DNA of 64,000 nucleotides from Bacteroidales bacterium. GTDB taxonomy: Bacteria > Bacteroidota > Bacteroidia > Bacteroidales > F082. The stretch is taken from the NCBI GenBank assembly GCA_017549805.1, contig JAFYNJ010000009.1, forward strand, positions 1-64,000, read 5' to 3'. Under the pieces are notes generated by a model. That model ran no database searches. It worked only from the letters and a program-made list of their open reading frames with translations, and had not been told where the DNA came from. Positions 1-9,648 of the stretch are shown here, one piece after another. Each line of letters starts with the position of its first letter. Position 1 is the stretch's first letter. The position numbers and the translations under genes were made by a program.

Positions 1-168
1 TTTTCCTGTTTTAGGGCTCCGCTATGATTCTTTTGCTGTTCCTTACCGCGCGGGTCCGCGCCACCAAGGCGCCCCCCGCTCGACTCTTGCTTCTTTTGCT
101 GGCCTCAAGCTTTCAAAGAACTGTACTCCGGCCTTCCAATCTCCACTGCCCTTTTCTCATGGCCGAAA
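1..168 (-). promoter_or_regulatory. Probable rRNA operon leader (5' transcribed spacer) with boxA-like motif
   Basis: This stretch lies directly downstream of a strong stable-RNA promoter reading leftwards and contains no credible reading frame. It carries GTTCTTTGAAAGCT at 108-121 (minus sense), which resembles the boxA antitermination site of rRNA leaders and is identical over 14 nt to a site in the tmRNA leader at 40961. A GC-rich segment near 40-85 can fold into hairpins, and the string AGCAAAAGAA occurs twice. No 16S start sequence is visible, so the mature rRNA would begin beyond the left edge. The rRNA assignment is inference; another stable RNA is possible. Confidence 0.55.
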
Positions 169-175
169 ACGGGTG

Positions 176-205
176 CAAAGGTACTACATTTTCCATTACA
201 CGCAA
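176..205 (-). promoter_or_regulatory. Strong Bacteroidetes-type promoter reading out of the window
   Basis: On the minus strand TTG (203-205) is separated by exactly 19 nt from TACCTTTG (176-183), matching the -33/-7 promoter of Bacteroidetes. The upstream side (206-245) is very A/T-rich, as in UP elements of rRNA promoters. Transcription would start near 168 and run leftwards into the leader. Confidence 0.75.
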
Positions 206-268
206 CACTTTTTACAACTTTTTTTCAAATATTTTTCTTTTATCTGGAAATCAATAAGATACAAGGAT

Positions 269-307
269 AAAAAAACGGTAGAGGCGCGCCATAGCGCGCC
301 TCTACCG
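269..307 (-). terminator. Intrinsic terminator of the ribosomal protein operon
   Basis: A perfect 14-bp stem (276-289 with 294-307) and 4-nt loop is followed on the minus strand by seven T residues (269-275). It lies 25 nt beyond the rplQ stop codon. The stem sequence belongs to the same palindrome family as the hairpin at 36393-36420. Confidence 0.9.
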
Positions 308-331
308 GTCATTATATAATATAATGTGTAA

Positions 332-856
332 TTATTCCTTGGTCTCTTCAGCAGGAGCCTCGGCAGGAGTCTCAACGGGAGCCTCAACAGGAGCTTCAGC
401 TTTGGGAGCGGATTTCTTGGAACGACGGGTGCTCTTAGCCTTGGCAGGCTTCTTGGCCTCAGTCGTATAAACGTCGTTGAAATCGACCAGCTCCATCATG
501 CACATGTCGGCAGCGTCACCAGCACGCATGTTGGGCATGCGGATGATGCGGGTATAACCGCCTGGACGATCGGCAACCTTGTTACCAACCTCACGGAACA
601 ACTCGGTAACGGCATACTTGTTCTGCAGGTAGCTGAAAACTACACGGCGGTTGGTCGTACCTTCTTCCTGAGTGGCGTTATTGGCCGGTTTCGAACGGGT
701 GATCAACGGTTCGACATAGATTCTCAAGGCCTTGGCCTTGGCAACGGTGGTTATGATGCGTTTGTTAAGAATCAGCGATGAAGCCATGTTGGAGAGCATA
801 GCTTGGCGATGTGCGCTTTTTCTTCCCAAGTGATTGAATTTCTTATTGTGTCTCAT
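332..856 (-). CDS. rplQ: Large ribosomal subunit protein bL17
   Basis: bL17 sits at the exit side of the 50S subunit and is a universal bacterial ribosomal protein. The first ~120 residues are a standard L17 core, starting [13 protein letters not shown]. The remaining ~50 residues form a Lys/Ala-rich, then Ala/Pro/Glu-rich tail with repeats such as [12 protein letters not shown], making the protein 174 residues against ~127 in E. coli. C-terminal extensions are common in this phylum. It is the last gene of the operon, 5 nt after rpoA, and is followed by a strong terminator. Confidence 0.97.
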   Translation of the reverse strand: MRHNKKFNHLGRKSAHRQAMLSNMASSLILNKRIITTVAKAKALRIYVEPLITRSKPANNATQEEGTTNRRVVFSYLQNKYAVTELFREVGNKVADRPGGYTRIIRMPNMRAGDAADMCMMELVDFNDVYTTEAKKPAKAKSTRRSKKSAPKAEAPVEAPVETPAEAPAEETKE

Positions 857-861
857 CTTTC

Positions 862-1854
862 TTATTCCTTATCTAATTTATACTTGCTGACATTCATACC
901 GAACTCAAGGCCTCTGCTACGGACAAGCTCATCCAGTTCAGTAAGCGACTTCTTACCGAAGTTGCGGAACTTGAGCAGGTCTTGCTTGTTGAAGGCGACG
1001 AGTTCACCAAGCGTTTCAACTTCAGCGGCTTTCAAGCAGTTGAGGGCACGGACCGAGAGATCCAGGTCAACGAGCTTGGTCTTAAGCAGCTGACGGATAT
1101 GCAGTGAACTTTCGTCGAATTCCTCGGTGACCGTCTGCTCGTCCAGCACTGGGGTGATCTTCTCGTCGGAGAAGAGCATGAAGTGATAGATGAGGATCTT
1201 GGCGGCTTCCTTCAAGGCATCCTTGGGGTTGATGGAACCGTCGGTCAGGATCTCAATCACGAGTTTCTCGTAGTCGGTCTTCTGCTCCACGCGGTAGTTT
1301 TCAACCTTGAAGCTCACGTTACGGATGGGGGTATAGATTGAATCGATAGCGATGGTATCGACAGGAGCGCCCACAACTTTGTTTTCATCGGCGGGAACAT
1401 AGCCTCTACCCTTACCAATGGTAAGTTCGATATTCAGCTTGACGGAAGGATCCATGTGGCAGATCACCAGTTCCGGGTTCAGCACTTGGAACACGTTGAG
1501 GAACTTGTTGATATCGCCAGCCTTGAACTCTTCTTGGCCGCTGATGACGACATTCACCTTTTCGTGAGTGTCTTCCATGACTTGCTGTTTGAAGCGAACC
1601 TGTTTGAAATTCAGCACCATGTCGGCAACATCTTCGATGACGCCGTCGATGGAAGCGAATTCATGACTGACACCGTCGATGCGGATCGAAGTGATCGCGA
1701 AGCCTTCCAGTGAGGAAAGGAGGATTCTTCTCAGGGCATTGCCGATGGTAGTACCGAAACCTGGTTCCAGAGGACGAAACTCGAACACGCCTTTGGTGTC
1801 GGTTGATTCGACCATCACTACCTCTTCAGGTTTTTGAAACGCTAATATTGACAT
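862..1854 (-). CDS. rpoA: DNA-directed RNA polymerase subunit alpha
   Basis: The alpha subunit dimerises to nucleate RNA polymerase assembly and contacts UP elements and activators. At 330 residues it has the normal length. Residues ~1-235 are the N-terminal assembly domain (with [11 protein letters not shown] near residue 42), and ~250-325 are the helix-hairpin-helix C-terminal domain ([26 protein letters not shown]). It sits between rpsD and rplQ as in the classical alpha operon, so its level is tied to ribosome synthesis. Confidence 0.98.
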   Translation of the reverse strand: MSILAFQKPEEVVMVESTDTKGVFEFRPLEPGFGTTIGNALRRILLSSLEGFAITSIRIDGVSHEFASIDGVIEDVADMVLNFKQVRFKQQVMEDTHEKVNVVISGQEEFKAGDINKFLNVFQVLNPELVICHMDPSVKLNIELTIGKGRGYVPADENKVVGAPVDTIAIDSIYTPIRNVSFKVENYRVEQKTDYEKLVIEILTDGSINPKDALKEAAKILIYHFMLFSDEKITPVLDEQTVTEEFDESSLHIRQLLKTKLVDLDLSVRALNCLKAAEVETLGELVAFNKQDLLKFRNFGKKSLTELDELVRSRGLEFGMNVSKYKLDKE

Positions 1855-1901
1855 TGGTCTAGTGTTATTTTTATTTGTTTTACCAGGTTAACAATCAACA
1901 A

Positions 1902-2507
1902 TTACTTAGAATACAATTCGACGATGAGCTGTTCGTTGATGTTTTCCGGAATGTCTTCACGGACGGGATAGCTCATGAACTTCCCGCACATCCTTTCGCC
2001 GTCCCATTCCAGCCAGCTAAAGCGGTTGGAGTGGCCTTCGACTGAATTGGTAATGACTTCCAAGCTCTTTGACTTCTCGCGAACGCCGATGATATCACCA
2101 ACCTTCACAAGGTAGGAAGGGATGCTGAGGATCTCACCGTTGACAGTGATGTGACGGTGGTTCACCAGCTGACGGGCGGCAGCGCGGGTGGGAGCGATTC
2201 CGAGGCGATAGACAACATTGTCGAGGCGTGATTCAAGCAGTTGCATCAGGATCAAGCCGGTAACGCCTTCCTTTCTACGGGCCAATTCGAAAGTCTTGTG
2301 GAATTGTCTTTCGAGAACGCCGTAGGTATATTTAGCCTTTTGCTTCTCCTGGAGCTGAGTGCCGTATTCAGAGACTTTCTTTCTTCTCTTGGCGGCGCCA
2401 TGCATTCCCGGAGGATAGTTTCTCTTTTCGAAATACTTGTCGGAACCATAAATAGGTTCACCGAACTTACGAGCAATCTTCGTTTTAGGACCTGTATATC
2501 TTGCCAT
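1902..2507 (-). CDS. rpsD: Small ribosomal subunit protein uS4
   Basis: uS4 is a primary 16S-binding protein that starts assembly of the 30S body and in many bacteria also represses its own operon. The 201 residues begin [16 protein letters not shown]. An S4 RNA-binding fold lies around residues 90-155 ([16 protein letters not shown]). The N-terminal zinc-binding cysteines of some S4 proteins are absent, so this is the zinc-free form. Gene order is rpsK-rpsD-rpoA. Confidence 0.98.
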   Translation of the reverse strand: MARYTGPKTKIARKFGEPIYGSDKYFEKRNYPPGMHGAAKRRKKVSEYGTQLQEKQKAKYTYGVLERQFHKTFELARRKEGVTGLILMQLLESRLDNVVYRLGIAPTRAAARQLVNHRHITVNGEILSIPSYLVKVGDIIGVREKSKSLEVITNSVEGHSNRFSWLEWDGERMCGKFMSYPVREDIPENINEQLIVELYSK

Positions 2508-2534
2508 AATTCTAACTTTTTAAATGTTCAACGA

Positions 2535-2924
2535 TTACACTCTTCTGCGTTTTGGAGGACGGCATCCGTTGTGCGGCAATGGAGTGACATCGATGATCTC
2601 GGTCACCTCAACACCCATCGAGTGGATTGCGCGGATGGCTGATTCACGTCCTGCGCCAGGTCCCTTAACATAAACTTTTACTTTACGTAATCCCAAGTCG
2701 TATGCGGTCTTGGAGCACTCTTCAGCGGCCATTTGAGCGGCGTAAGGTGTGTTCTTCTTGGAGCCCTTGAATCCCATCTTACCGGCTGATGCCCAAGATA
2801 TGACTTGTCCTTCATTGTTGGTCAAGGAAATGATGATGTTATTGAAGGAAGCTTTGATGAAGGCCATGCCTGTAGCTTCGATCTTAACAACACGTTTCTT
2901 TGTAACTTTACTGGTCTTTGCCAT
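2535..2924 (-). CDS. rpsK: Small ribosomal subunit protein uS11
   Basis: uS11 lies on the 30S platform and helps form the Shine-Dalgarno/mRNA exit cleft. The 129-residue product has the expected length and ends in the conserved [11 protein letters not shown]. It sits between rpsM and rpsD. No anomaly is seen. Confidence 0.98.
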   Translation of the reverse strand: MAKTSKVTKKRVVKIEATGMAFIKASFNNIIISLTNNEGQVISWASAGKMGFKGSKKNTPYAAQMAAEECSKTAYDLGLRKVKVYVKGPGAGRESAIRAIHSMGVEVTEIIDVTPLPHNGCRPPKRRRV

Positions 2925-2974
2925 TTGTTGTTTTGTGATTTTGTTTGATTAAATATGGTCCAACTACCTATTGA

Positions 2975-3352
2975 TTACTTGGTAGCTTTCTTCTTGTTGG
3001 CGACAGTCTTCTTACGGCCCTTGCGGGTACGTGCGTTGTTTTTAGTGCTCTGTCCGCGCACTGGTAAGCCGGCACGGTGGCGGATGCCGCGATAGCAACC
3101 GATGTCCATCAAACGCTTGATGTTCATCTGAACTTCACCGCGAAGCTCACCTTCAGTCTTATACTCGTCAGCAATGATGTTACGGACGGTATTCTGCTCT
3201 TCGTCAGTCCAATCCTGGACTTTCTTGGCCGGGTCAACGCCAGCCTTGCCCAAGATCTCCTTTGCCAAAGATCTTCCAATGCCGAAAATGTAGGTTAAAG
3301 AGATTTCACCAGCTTTATTGCTCGGGATATCTACACCAGCGATTCTTGCCAT
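2975..3352 (-). CDS. rpsM: Small ribosomal subunit protein uS13
   Basis: uS13 is in the 30S head and forms intersubunit bridges with the 50S. The 125 residues begin [10 protein letters not shown] and carry the conserved [11 protein letters not shown] segment near residue 92. The C-terminus is a Lys-rich tail ([12 protein letters not shown]) that contacts tRNA. It is third in the infA-rpmJ-rpsM-rpsK-rpsD-rpoA-rplQ unit. Confidence 0.98.
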   Translation of the reverse strand: MARIAGVDIPSNKAGEISLTYIFGIGRSLAKEILGKAGVDPAKKVQDWTDEEQNTVRNIIADEYKTEGELRGEVQMNIKRLMDIGCYRGIRHRAGLPVRGQSTKNNARTRKGRKKTVANKKKATK

Positions 3353-3385
3353 AGTATTCTTTTACTTTTTTTGAATTTCTAATTA

Positions 3386-3502
3386 TCAACCCTGACGTTG
3401 TTTTTCCTTCGGGTTTTTCTTGTTAATAACATAGACTCTGCCCTTGCGCTTCACGATCTTGCAGTCGGCGGATCTTTTCTTTACGGATGCTTGTACTTTC
3501 AT
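3386..3502 (-). CDS. rpmJ: Large ribosomal subunit protein bL36
   Basis: This 38-residue protein was read directly from the sequence between rpsM and infA. It begins [20 protein letters not shown] and ends NPKEKQRQG, the typical Bacteroidetes L36 ending. Only one cysteine remains, so the CxxC zinc ribbon of other L36 proteins is missing; this is the zinc-independent form. It lies 5 nt after infA and 33 nt before rpsM. Confidence 0.96.
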   Translation of the reverse strand: MKVQASVKKRSADCKIVKRKGRVYVINKKNPKEKQRQG

Positions 3503-3507
3503 ATCGA

Positions 3508-3729
3508 TTAATTCTTGTATCTGAACGTAATACGGCCCTTGGTCAAGTCGTAAGGAGACATTTCAAGCTTCACCTTGTCGCCGGGGAGAATTCTGATATA
3601 GTGCATGCGCATCTTGCCGGAAATGGTGGCGGTAATCACCAACCCGTTCTCCAGTTCAACACGAAACATGGCGTTCCCCAACGCTTCGGTTACGGTGCCT
3701 TCTTGCTCTATTGACATTTGTTTTACCAT
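3508..3729 (-). CDS. infA: Translation initiation factor IF-1
   Basis: IF-1 occupies the ribosomal A site during initiation. It is a single S1-like OB-fold protein. The start was placed at ATG 3729 ([13 protein letters not shown]), giving 73 residues in line with the family's ~72; a longer frame opens at 3771 but would begin almost at the predicted transcription start. Core motifs include [11 protein letters not shown] and HISG-like [12 protein letters not shown]. It is the first gene behind an internal promoter (3782-3811). Confidence 0.96.
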   Translation of the reverse strand: MVKQMSIEQEGTVTEALGNAMFRVELENGLVITATISGKMRMHYIRILPGDKVKLEMSPYDLTKGRITFRYKN

Positions 3730-3781
3730 ATACGATTCAAATCTAATTTCTATTTTCTTGTATCCGAACAAATTCGGGCGG

Positions 3782-3811
3782 CAAAATTAGCAATAATTTT
3801 TTAATTCGCAA
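3782..3811 (-). promoter_or_regulatory. Internal promoter for infA-rpmJ-rpsM-rpsK-rpsD-rpoA-rplQ
   Basis: On the minus strand TTG (3809-3811), a 19-nt spacer and TAATTTTG (3782-3789) match the Bacteroidetes promoter. It lies in the only long gap (157 nt) of the ribosomal block, between secY and infA. A 9-bp inverted repeat (3824-3832 with 3865-3873) lies between secY and this promoter but lacks a T-tract, so it is at best a weak terminator. Confidence 0.65.
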
Positions 3812-3886
3812 GCATGTTTTCCAGGAAATCCGCGATTGAATGTGTCAAACGAGCGCATCTTTCACGGATTTCCCGGAAACAGTCAA

Positions 3887-5239
3887 TTACATTCTGCCAA
3901 CGCGACCCTTGATGCGGCCTGATTTGGTGAGACCGTCATAGTGACGCATCAACAGATGACTTTCGATCTGTTGCAGTGTATCCAGCACAACGCCGACAAG
4001 GATCAAGAGCGAGGTACCACCGTAGAAGTGGGCGAACGAGGTCGTCACTCCCATGAGGCTGACCAAGGCAGGCATGATAGCCACGATGGCCAGGAAAATG
4101 GAACCGGGCAATGTGATTCTTGACATGATCGTATCGAGGTATTCTGCGGTCTTCTTGCCAGGTTTCACACCGGGGATGAAGCCACCGTTCTTCTTGATGT
4201 CCTCTGCCATCTGGTTCGAGTTGATCGTCACAGCGGTGTAGAAATACGTGAAGAGGATGATCAGGATGAAGAACACGAAGTTATACCAGAAACCATTGAT
4301 GTTGGTGAATGCGGCAGTAAATCCGCTGAGGTTCTCAGACTGACGGAAACCAGCGATGGTAATCGGCAGGAACATGATAGCCTGGGCGAAGATAATAGGC
4401 ATAACGCCAGCAGCATTGACTTTCAGAGGGATGTATTGGCGGACGCCACCATACTGGCGGTTGCCGACAACACGTTTCGCATACTGTACCGGGATCTTAC
4501 GGGTTCCCTGTACAAGGGCGATGGTGCCAACCATGACGAAGAACAGGACCACGAGCTCAACAACGAGGATGAGGAGGCCTGCACCGCCTTGGGTGAAGCG
4601 GGCTGCGCATTCACCGACGAAAGCGCCGGGAAGACGGGCAATGATACCGATCATAATGATCAGGGAGATACCATTGCCGATGCCCTTGTCCGTGATCTTC
4701 TCACCCAGCCACATGATGAACAGGGTGCCAGCGCAAAGGATGACGATGGAGGAAATCCAGAAGAACACGCCGGGGTTGGACACGTATGGATCGAAAGGAG
4801 TGACAGCCTGGTTGGGAAGCTGATAGATGACGTTGCGGATGTAACCGGGAGCCTGAACGATCACAATGAGGACGGTCAGGTAACGCATCACCTGGTTCAG
4901 TTTCTTACGGCCGCTCTCGCCTTCGCGTTGCAGACGCTGGAAGTAAGGGATGACCATACCCAGCAACTGAATGATAATGGATGCCGTGATGTAAGGCATG
5001 ATACCCAAGGCAAAGATGGAGGCATTGCCGAAGGCACCGCCCGAGAACATGTTCAACAGGCCGAGAAGACCGGTGTTGCTCGAGTTCTGCAGGTTTGCCA
5101 AGTCATTCGGATTGATACCTGGAATGACGACGAAGGAGCCGAAGCGGTAGATGAGGATCATCAACAGCGTAAAGAGGATACGCTGGCGCAGCTCTTCGAT
5201 CTTCCAGATATTCTTGATGGTTTCAAACAACTTACCCAT
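3887..5239 (-). CDS. secY: Protein translocase subunit SecY
   Basis: SecY forms the protein-conducting channel of the inner membrane with SecE and SecG. The sequence shows about ten hydrophobic segments and the conserved TDKGIGNGISLIIM region. ATG 5239 (MGKLFETIKNIWK) is preferred, giving 450 residues with a 5-nt gap after rplO; an upstream ATG at 5260 would overlap the rplO end. It is the last gene of the spc-type cluster. The gene expected next in many relatives, map (methionine aminopeptidase), is absent. Confidence 0.97.
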   Translation of the reverse strand: MGKLFETIKNIWKIEELRQRILFTLLMILIYRFGSFVVIPGINPNDLANLQNSSNTGLLGLLNMFSGGAFGNASIFALGIMPYITASIIIQLLGMVIPYFQRLQREGESGRKKLNQVMRYLTVLIVIVQAPGYIRNVIYQLPNQAVTPFDPYVSNPGVFFWISSIVILCAGTLFIMWLGEKITDKGIGNGISLIIMIGIIARLPGAFVGECAARFTQGGAGLLILVVELVVLFFVMVGTIALVQGTRKIPVQYAKRVVGNRQYGGVRQYIPLKVNAAGVMPIIFAQAIMFLPITIAGFRQSENLSGFTAAFTNINGFWYNFVFFILIILFTYFYTAVTINSNQMAEDIKKNGGFIPGVKPGKKTAEYLDTIMSRITLPGSIFLAIVAIMPALVSLMGVTTSFAHFYGGTSLLILVGVVLDTLQQIESHLLMRHYDGLTKSGRIKGRVGRM

Positions 5240-5244
5240 ATCAA

Positions 5245-5688
5245 TCAGATTTTTTCGCAAGTGCCGCCGACAGCCTCAATGGCTTGCTGAGCCTTAGCGG
5301 AAAATGCATTAGCTTTGACTTCCAGTTTAGCAGTCAGTTCGCCCTTGGCAAGAATCTTGACGAGCTCCTTGCGGTGGACGACACCGTTTTCAACGAGCAC
5401 CTCTGGCGTGATGACAGCGATGCCGTTTTCAGCCAGCTTCTGCAAAGTTGAAAGGTTGACAGAGCAGTATTCCACGCGGTTGCGGTTGGTGAAACCGAAC
5501 TTGGGGACAATACGTTGGAGAGGCATCTGACCGCCTTCGAAGCCAATCTTGCGCTTGGCGCCTGAACGGGACTGGGCACCCTTATGACCACGTGTTGAAG
5601 TTCCGCCTTTTCCCGAACCCTGACCACGGCCTTTTCTTGTCTTTTCCTTTACAGAACCTTTTGCTGGTTTGAGATTACTTAAATCCAT
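5245..5688 (-). CDS. rplO: Large ribosomal subunit protein uL15
   Basis: uL15 binds 23S rRNA late in 50S assembly. The start at ATG 5688 (MDLSNLKPAKGS) gives 147 residues, the normal length; an upstream extension to 5772 only reads through rpmD. The Gly/Lys/Arg-rich N-terminus (KGRGQGSGKGG, TRGHKGAQSRSG) is characteristic. It lies between rpmD and secY. Confidence 0.97.
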   Translation of the reverse strand: MDLSNLKPAKGSVKEKTRKGRGQGSGKGGTSTRGHKGAQSRSGAKRKIGFEGGQMPLQRIVPKFGFTNRNRVEYCSVNLSTLQKLAENGIAVITPEVLVENGVVHRKELVKILAKGELTAKLEVKANAFSAKAQQAIEAVGGTCEKI

Positions 5689-5714
5689 ATTGTGCAGATT
5701 TATTAGTTCAACAA

Positions 5715-5897
5715 TTAAATTTCTTCGATCTTGAGGAGATGAGCCACCTTGTTCACCATACCGGCCATGCACGGGTTGTCCATGTCAACTTCAGCTGACT
5801 GGTGCATTTTTCTCAGGCCGAGCGACTTCAAGGTGTCCTTTTGATCTTGTGGTCTTCCGATACCACTTCTGATTTGGGTGATTCTTACTTTTTTCAT
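5715..5897 (-). CDS. rpmD: Large ribosomal subunit protein uL30
   Basis: This is a small 50S protein of 60 residues starting [22 protein letters not shown] 5897 was chosen because the frame further upstream reads into rpsE and is not conserved-looking. The conserved [11 protein letters not shown] segment is present. It is positioned between rpsE and rplO as in other spc operons. Confidence 0.95.
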   Translation of the reverse strand: MKKVRITQIRSGIGRPQDQKDTLKSLGLRKMHQSAEVDMDNPCMAGMVNKVAHLLKIEEI

Positions 5898-5910
5898 CGT
5901 TTCAAAAGTT

Positions 5911-6429
5911 TTATCCGTTAAACACAGTATCCAAATCCACACCTCTCAGCTGGGCGACGGTATAGGCATCACGCATCTTGGTGAGCGCATCGAATGTAGC
6001 CTTCACCACTGAGTGAGGGTTGGAAGAGCCTTTCGACTTGGCCATCACGTTCTTGACGCCAACGCTTTCCAGCACGGCACGCATGGCACCACCAGCGATA
6101 ACGCCGGTACCAGGGGTAGCCGGTTGGATATAGACGTAAGCGCCGCTGTACTTACCGTACTGCTCGTGAGGCAGGGTGCCGTTCAGAACCGGGACTTTGA
6201 CCAGGTTCTTCTTGGCATCGTCAATGCCCTTCTGGATGGCGGCGGTGGCTTCCTTGGCCTTACCGAGGCCGTAGCCGACAACACCATTCTCATTGCCTAC
6301 GACAACCAATGCTGCGAAAGTGAAAGTACGACCACCTTTGGTCACCTTGGTGACGCGGTTGATGCTAACGAGACGTTCTTTGAACTCGATTTCGCTAGAC
6401 TTTACTCTTTTTACATTTACTTCTGCCAT
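5911..6429 (-). CDS. rpsE: Small ribosomal subunit protein uS5
   Basis: uS5 is at the mRNA entry channel and affects decoding accuracy. The 172 residues contain the N-terminal double-stranded-RNA-like domain ([14 protein letters not shown]) and the [16 protein letters not shown] motif, followed by the C-terminal domain ([14 protein letters not shown]). The neighbours rplR and rpmD are as expected. Confidence 0.98.
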   Translation of the reverse strand: MAEVNVKRVKSSEIEFKERLVSINRVTKVTKGGRTFTFAALVVVGNENGVVGYGLGKAKEATAAIQKGIDDAKKNLVKVPVLNGTLPHEQYGKYSGAYVYIQPATPGTGVIAGGAMRAVLESVGVKNVMAKSKGSSNPHSVVKATFDALTKMRDAYTVAQLRGVDLDTVFNG

Positions 6430-6434
6430 AACAA

Positions 6435-6791
6435 TTAGAATTTAAGTCCTCCATTACGAGCTGCGTCGGCCAGCGACTTGACTCTACCATGATACAAATA
6501 ACCATTGCGGTCGAACACGACGGTTTCGATACCGGCGGCCTTGGCCTTTTCGGCAATCAAAGCGCCAACCTTGGCGGCTTGTTCGATCTTCGTGATCTTC
6601 TCGTTCTCGATTCCGTTTTCACGGGAACTTGCAGCGGCGAGGGTCTTACCGGCCTCATCGTCAATCAGCTGCACATAAATCTGCTTGTTGCTTCTAAAGA
6701 CGGACATTCTCGGACGAGCAGCCGTGCCGGAGATCTTCCTACGGATTCTCTTCTTGATGTTCTGTCTTCTTTCTTCTTTATTAATTGCCAT
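6435..6791 (-). CDS. rplR: Large ribosomal subunit protein uL18
   Basis: uL18 binds 5S rRNA with uL5 to form the central protuberance. The product has 118 residues with the Arg/Lys-rich N-terminus and the [19 protein letters not shown] segment. It lies 5 nt upstream of rpsE, suggesting translational coupling. Confidence 0.97.
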   Translation of the reverse strand: MAINKEERRQNIKKRIRRKISGTAARPRMSVFRSNKQIYVQLIDDEAGKTLAAASSRENGIENEKITKIEQAAKVGALIAEKAKAAGIETVVFDRNGYLYHGRVKSLADAARNGGLKF

Positions 6792-6822
6792 CTTACTGAG
6801 GTATTAACTTTTTAATTAATGA

Positions 6823-7380
6823 TTACTTACCAGCAGCTTTACCTGCCTTGCGTCTCAGGACTTCATCCTGGAACTTAATACCCTTACCCTTATAAGGTTC
6901 AGGCTTACGCATCGAGCGGATCTTTGCGGCCACCTGACCAAGAAGTTGTTTGTCGTATGAACGCATCTTCAAGATGGGGTTCTTACCTCTCTCGTTGATG
7001 GTTTCGATTTTGATCTCCGGAGGCATTTCCATGAAGATGGTGTGCGAGTAACCGAGAGCCATCTCGAGGATTTGTCCCTTGGCTTCGGCCTTGTAGCCGA
7101 CACCAACGAATTCCTGGACGGTTTCGAATCCTTCGCTGACACCCTTCACCATGTTGTGGATCAAAGCGCGATAGAGTCCGTGTTTGGCACCGGCTTCGGC
7201 AATGGCCTCGTTCGGTTTGACATGGAGTTGGTCGCCTTCGACCTCGAGGATCACATGGTCGGAATACTTCTGGGAGAGTTCACCCAATTTACCTTTGACG
7301 GTGATGACATGCTCTTTGTCATCGATGTTGACCGTTACGCCAGCGGGAATGGCGATGGGCATTTTACCTATTCTTGACAT
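6823..7380 (-). CDS. rplF: Large ribosomal subunit protein uL6
   Basis: uL6 sits near the factor-binding site of the 50S. The 185-residue product begins MSRIGKMPIAIPAGV and carries the conserved EPYKGKGIKF segment near the C-terminus. Length and position (rpsH-rplF-rplR) are standard. Confidence 0.98.
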   Translation of the reverse strand: MSRIGKMPIAIPAGVTVNIDDKEHVITVKGKLGELSQKYSDHVILEVEGDQLHVKPNEAIAEAGAKHGLYRALIHNMVKGVSEGFETVQEFVGVGYKAEAKGQILEMALGYSHTIFMEMPPEIKIETINERGKNPILKMRSYDKQLLGQVAAKIRSMRKPEPYKGKGIKFQDEVLRRKAGKAAGK

Positions 7381-7404
7381 AATTCCTATCTCCTTTCCTT
7401 TTGA

Positions 7405-7809
7405 TTAGCTAACATAACACAACACTTCGCCACCGATGTGGAGTTTGCGGGCTTCCTTGTCGGTCATCACACCCTGTGAGGTGGAGATGATGGCGATGCC
7501 GAGGCCGTTCATCACGCGTGGGAGGTTCTCACTATCGGCATACTTTCTCAAACCAGGACGCGAAACGCGGTCGATGGTAGAGATGGCCGGGATCTTGGTC
7601 ACAGGATGGTACTTAAGAGCGATCTTAATGACGTTCTGTGACTTCTTCTCGCCTTCTTCGAACTTGTAGTTGAGGATATAGCCCTTCTCGAAGAGGATCT
7701 TGGTCATAGCCTTCTTGAGGTTCGAAGCGGGGATTTCAACGATTCTATGCTTTGCATTGACGGCATTGCGAATGCGGGTCAAATAATCTGCTATAGGGTC
7801 TGTGTACAT
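7405..7809 (-). CDS. rpsH: Small ribosomal subunit protein uS8
   Basis: uS8 binds the central domain of 16S rRNA and in E. coli represses the spc operon. The 134 residues begin [16 protein letters not shown] and end with the conserved [15 protein letters not shown]. The order rpsN-rpsH-rplF is conserved. Confidence 0.98.
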   Translation of the reverse strand: MYTDPIADYLTRIRNAVNAKHRIVEIPASNLKKAMTKILFEKGYILNYKFEEGEKKSQNVIKIALKYHPVTKIPAISTIDRVSRPGLRKYADSENLPRVMNGLGIAIISTSQGVMTDKEARKLHIGGEVLCYVS

Positions 7810-7828
7810 CTTCTTCTAATTTTAATGA

Positions 7829-8098
7829 TTACCAACTAGCTTTCTTTACGCCTGGGATCAAGCCCTTCAGTGCCATTTCACGGAAATTGATACGTGAGAT
7901 ACCGAACTGTCTCATATAGCCTTTTGGACGGCCAGTGAGTTGGCAGCGGTTGTGGAGGCGGACTGGGGAAGCGTTCTTCGGCAGTTTCTGCAATGCTTCA
8001 TAATCGCCAGCTGCTTTCAAGGCTGCACGTTTGGCGGCGTATTTGGCGACCATCTGTGCTCTTTTGCGCTCACGCGCTTTCATTGACTCTTTTGCCAT
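7829..8098 (-). CDS. rpsN: Small ribosomal subunit protein uS14 (zinc-free, long form)
   Basis: uS14 is in the 30S head. At 89 residues this is the long paralogue type without the paired CxxC zinc ligands; the conserved [19 protein letters not shown] segment is present with only one cysteine. It lies 3 nt downstream of rplE, so translation is probably coupled. Confidence 0.97.
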   Translation of the reverse strand: MAKESMKARERKRAQMVAKYAAKRAALKAAGDYEALQKLPKNASPVRLHNRCQLTGRPKGYMRQFGISRINFREMALKGLIPGVKKASW

Positions 8099-8101
8099 GG
8101 T

Positions 8102-8659
8102 TTACTTTTTTTGATTTTTAAAAGGAAGACCAAAATGTTTCAATAAAGCCAAAGCCTCTTGATCAGTATTGGCTGAAGTGACGAAGGTGATGTTCATACC
8201 ATTGATGTGGTTGACCTTTTCGATGTCGATTTCCGGGAAGATAATCTGTTCGGTGATACCGAAACTGTAGTTGCCACGGCCATCGAAGCCTTTGTCGTTG
8301 ATACCCCTGAAGTCGCGGACACGTGGGAGTGCGACGCAGACCAGACGTTCGAGGAATTCGTACATCTTGTCGCCGCGCAGTGTGACGTGAACGCCAATCG
8401 GGTTGCCGCGACGCAGCTTGAAGTTGCTGACGTCGTGACGTGAGATAGTCGGAACGGCTTTCTGACCGGTGATAGCACTCATTTCCTCTACACCATAATC
8501 AATCAGTTTCTTGTCTGCCAAGGCAGCACCGATACCCTGATTGAGTGAAATTTTCAAAAGCCGTGGAACCTGCATCACGCTCTTATAGTGGAATTCTTCC
8601 ATCAATGCAGGCACGATTTCACTCTTGTATTGAGTTCTAAGTCTGGGTTGATAGTTCAT
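8102..8659 (-). CDS. rplE: Large ribosomal subunit protein uL5
   Basis: uL5 binds 5S rRNA and contacts P-site tRNA. The 185 residues include [15 protein letters not shown] and RDFRGI, typical of the family. It lies between rplX and rpsN with a 3-nt gap to each, indicating one translationally coupled cluster. Confidence 0.98.
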   Translation of the reverse strand: MNYQPRLRTQYKSEIVPALMEEFHYKSVMQVPRLLKISLNQGIGAALADKKLIDYGVEEMSAITGQKAVPTISRHDVSNFKLRRGNPIGVHVTLRGDKMYEFLERLVCVALPRVRDFRGINDKGFDGRGNYSFGITEQIIFPEIDIEKVNHINGMNITFVTSANTDQEALALLKHFGLPFKNQKK

Positions 8660-8662
8660 ATC

Positions 8663-8980
8663 TTACTTAATTATTTCTCCGGTTTTCTTTGAATAACGGA
8701 CCAACTTGCCCGTCTTTTCGTCTTTCTTACGTCCGACTCTCGTAGGTTTGCCGCTGTTATCGACCACCATGAGGTTGGAGATGTGGATAGGGGCTTCCTG
8801 CTTGATGATGCCGCCTTGTGGATGTTCCGCATTGGGACGAGTGTGCTTCGAGATGATTCTAACGCCTTCGACGATAGCTCTCTGTGACTTGGGGTCAACG
8901 CTCATCACTTTGCCTTGCTTGCCTTTGTCATTGCCTGAAAGAACCAGGACAGTGTCGCCTTTCTTAACATGTAATTTCAT
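8663..8980 (-). CDS. rplX: Large ribosomal subunit protein uL24
   Basis: uL24 is an assembly-initiator protein of the 50S. A KOW motif ([18 protein letters not shown]) opens the protein. ATG 8980 (MKLHVKKGD) was chosen, giving 105 residues; a TTG six bases further upstream would be a poor alternative. The order rplN-rplX-rplE is conserved. Confidence 0.96.
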   Translation of the reverse strand: MKLHVKKGDTVLVLSGNDKGKQGKVMSVDPKSQRAIVEGVRIISKHTRPNAEHPQGGIIKQEAPIHISNLMVVDNSGKPTRVGRKKDEKTGKLVRYSKKTGEIIK

Positions 8981-8998
8981 AGTCAATTCAATTTTGAT

Positions 8999-9367
8999 TT
9001 ACAACACTTCTGGAGCAAGTGAAACTATTTTCATAAACTGCTTTTCACGCAACTCTCTGGCAACGGGACCAAAGATACGGGTTCCAACGAGTTCGCCGGC
9101 GTTGTTCAGAAGAACGCAAGCGTTGTCATCGAAGCGGATGTAGGAACCGTCGGGACGACGGGTTTCCTTCTTTGTACGGACTACGACTGCCTTTGAAACG
9201 GTACCTTTCTTGATGTTACCGCTTGGAATGGCGCTTTTCACGGTGACGACGATGATGTCGCCTGTGTGGGCGTAACGCTTCTTGGTTCCGCCTAACACTC
9301 TGATGCAGAGGACTTCTTTTGCACCGCTATTGTCAGCTACTGCGAGTCTGGTTTCCTGTTGTATCAT
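8999..9367 (-). CDS. rplN: Large ribosomal subunit protein uL14
   Basis: uL14 lies at the intersubunit face and is the target of the silencing factor RsfS. The 122-residue product begins [18 protein letters not shown] and has the expected length. It follows rpsQ with no real gap (1 nt). Confidence 0.98.
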   Translation of the reverse strand: MIQQETRLAVADNSGAKEVLCIRVLGGTKKRYAHTGDIIVVTVKSAIPSGNIKKGTVSKAVVVRTKKETRRPDGSYIRFDDNACVLLNNAGELVGTRIFGPVARELREKQFMKIVSLAPEVL

Positions 9368-9368
9368 A

Positions 9369-9629
9369 TTACTTAGCCCTTTCGATAATTTCTACTAATC
9401 TCCAACATTTTCTCTTGCTCATAGGACGGGTTTCCATGATGCGCACGGTGTCACCGATGTTGCACTCATTCTTCTCGTCATGAGCCATAAAACGGTTCGT
9501 TTTCTTGATAAACTTACCGTAGATCGGGTGCTTTTCACGACGTTCGATCTCCACGACGATGGATTTGTCCATCTTATTGCTGACAACCACGCCGATTCTC
9601 TCTTTTCTCAAATTTCTAGTTTCTTCCAT
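9369..9629 (-). CDS. rpsQ: Small ribosomal subunit protein uS17
   Basis: uS17 is a primary 16S-binding OB-fold protein. The 86 residues contain the conserved RRLKVH-like block [19 protein letters not shown] and [19 protein letters not shown]. It sits in rpmC-rpsQ-rplN order. Confidence 0.97.
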   Translation of the reverse strand: MEETRNLRKERIGVVVSNKMDKSIVVEIERREKHPIYGKFIKKTNRFMAHDEKNECNIGDTVRIMETRPMSKRKCWRLVEIIERAK

Positions 9630-9648
9630 TTGTATTCGTCGTTTAAAG

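Noticed and set aside
1..260. Short frame at 24-257 in the leader
   Set aside because: It is antisense to a stable-RNA promoter and leader; Leu-rich low complexity, no family.
3824..3873. Inverted repeat after secY as a terminator
   Set aside because: The 9-bp stem has a 32-nt loop and no T-tract, so it cannot be called an intrinsic terminator.
4436..5290. 284-residue frame opposite secY
   Set aside because: It is the acidic shadow of the hydrophobic SecY sequence on the other strand; SecY is certain and the shadow has no recognisable domain.
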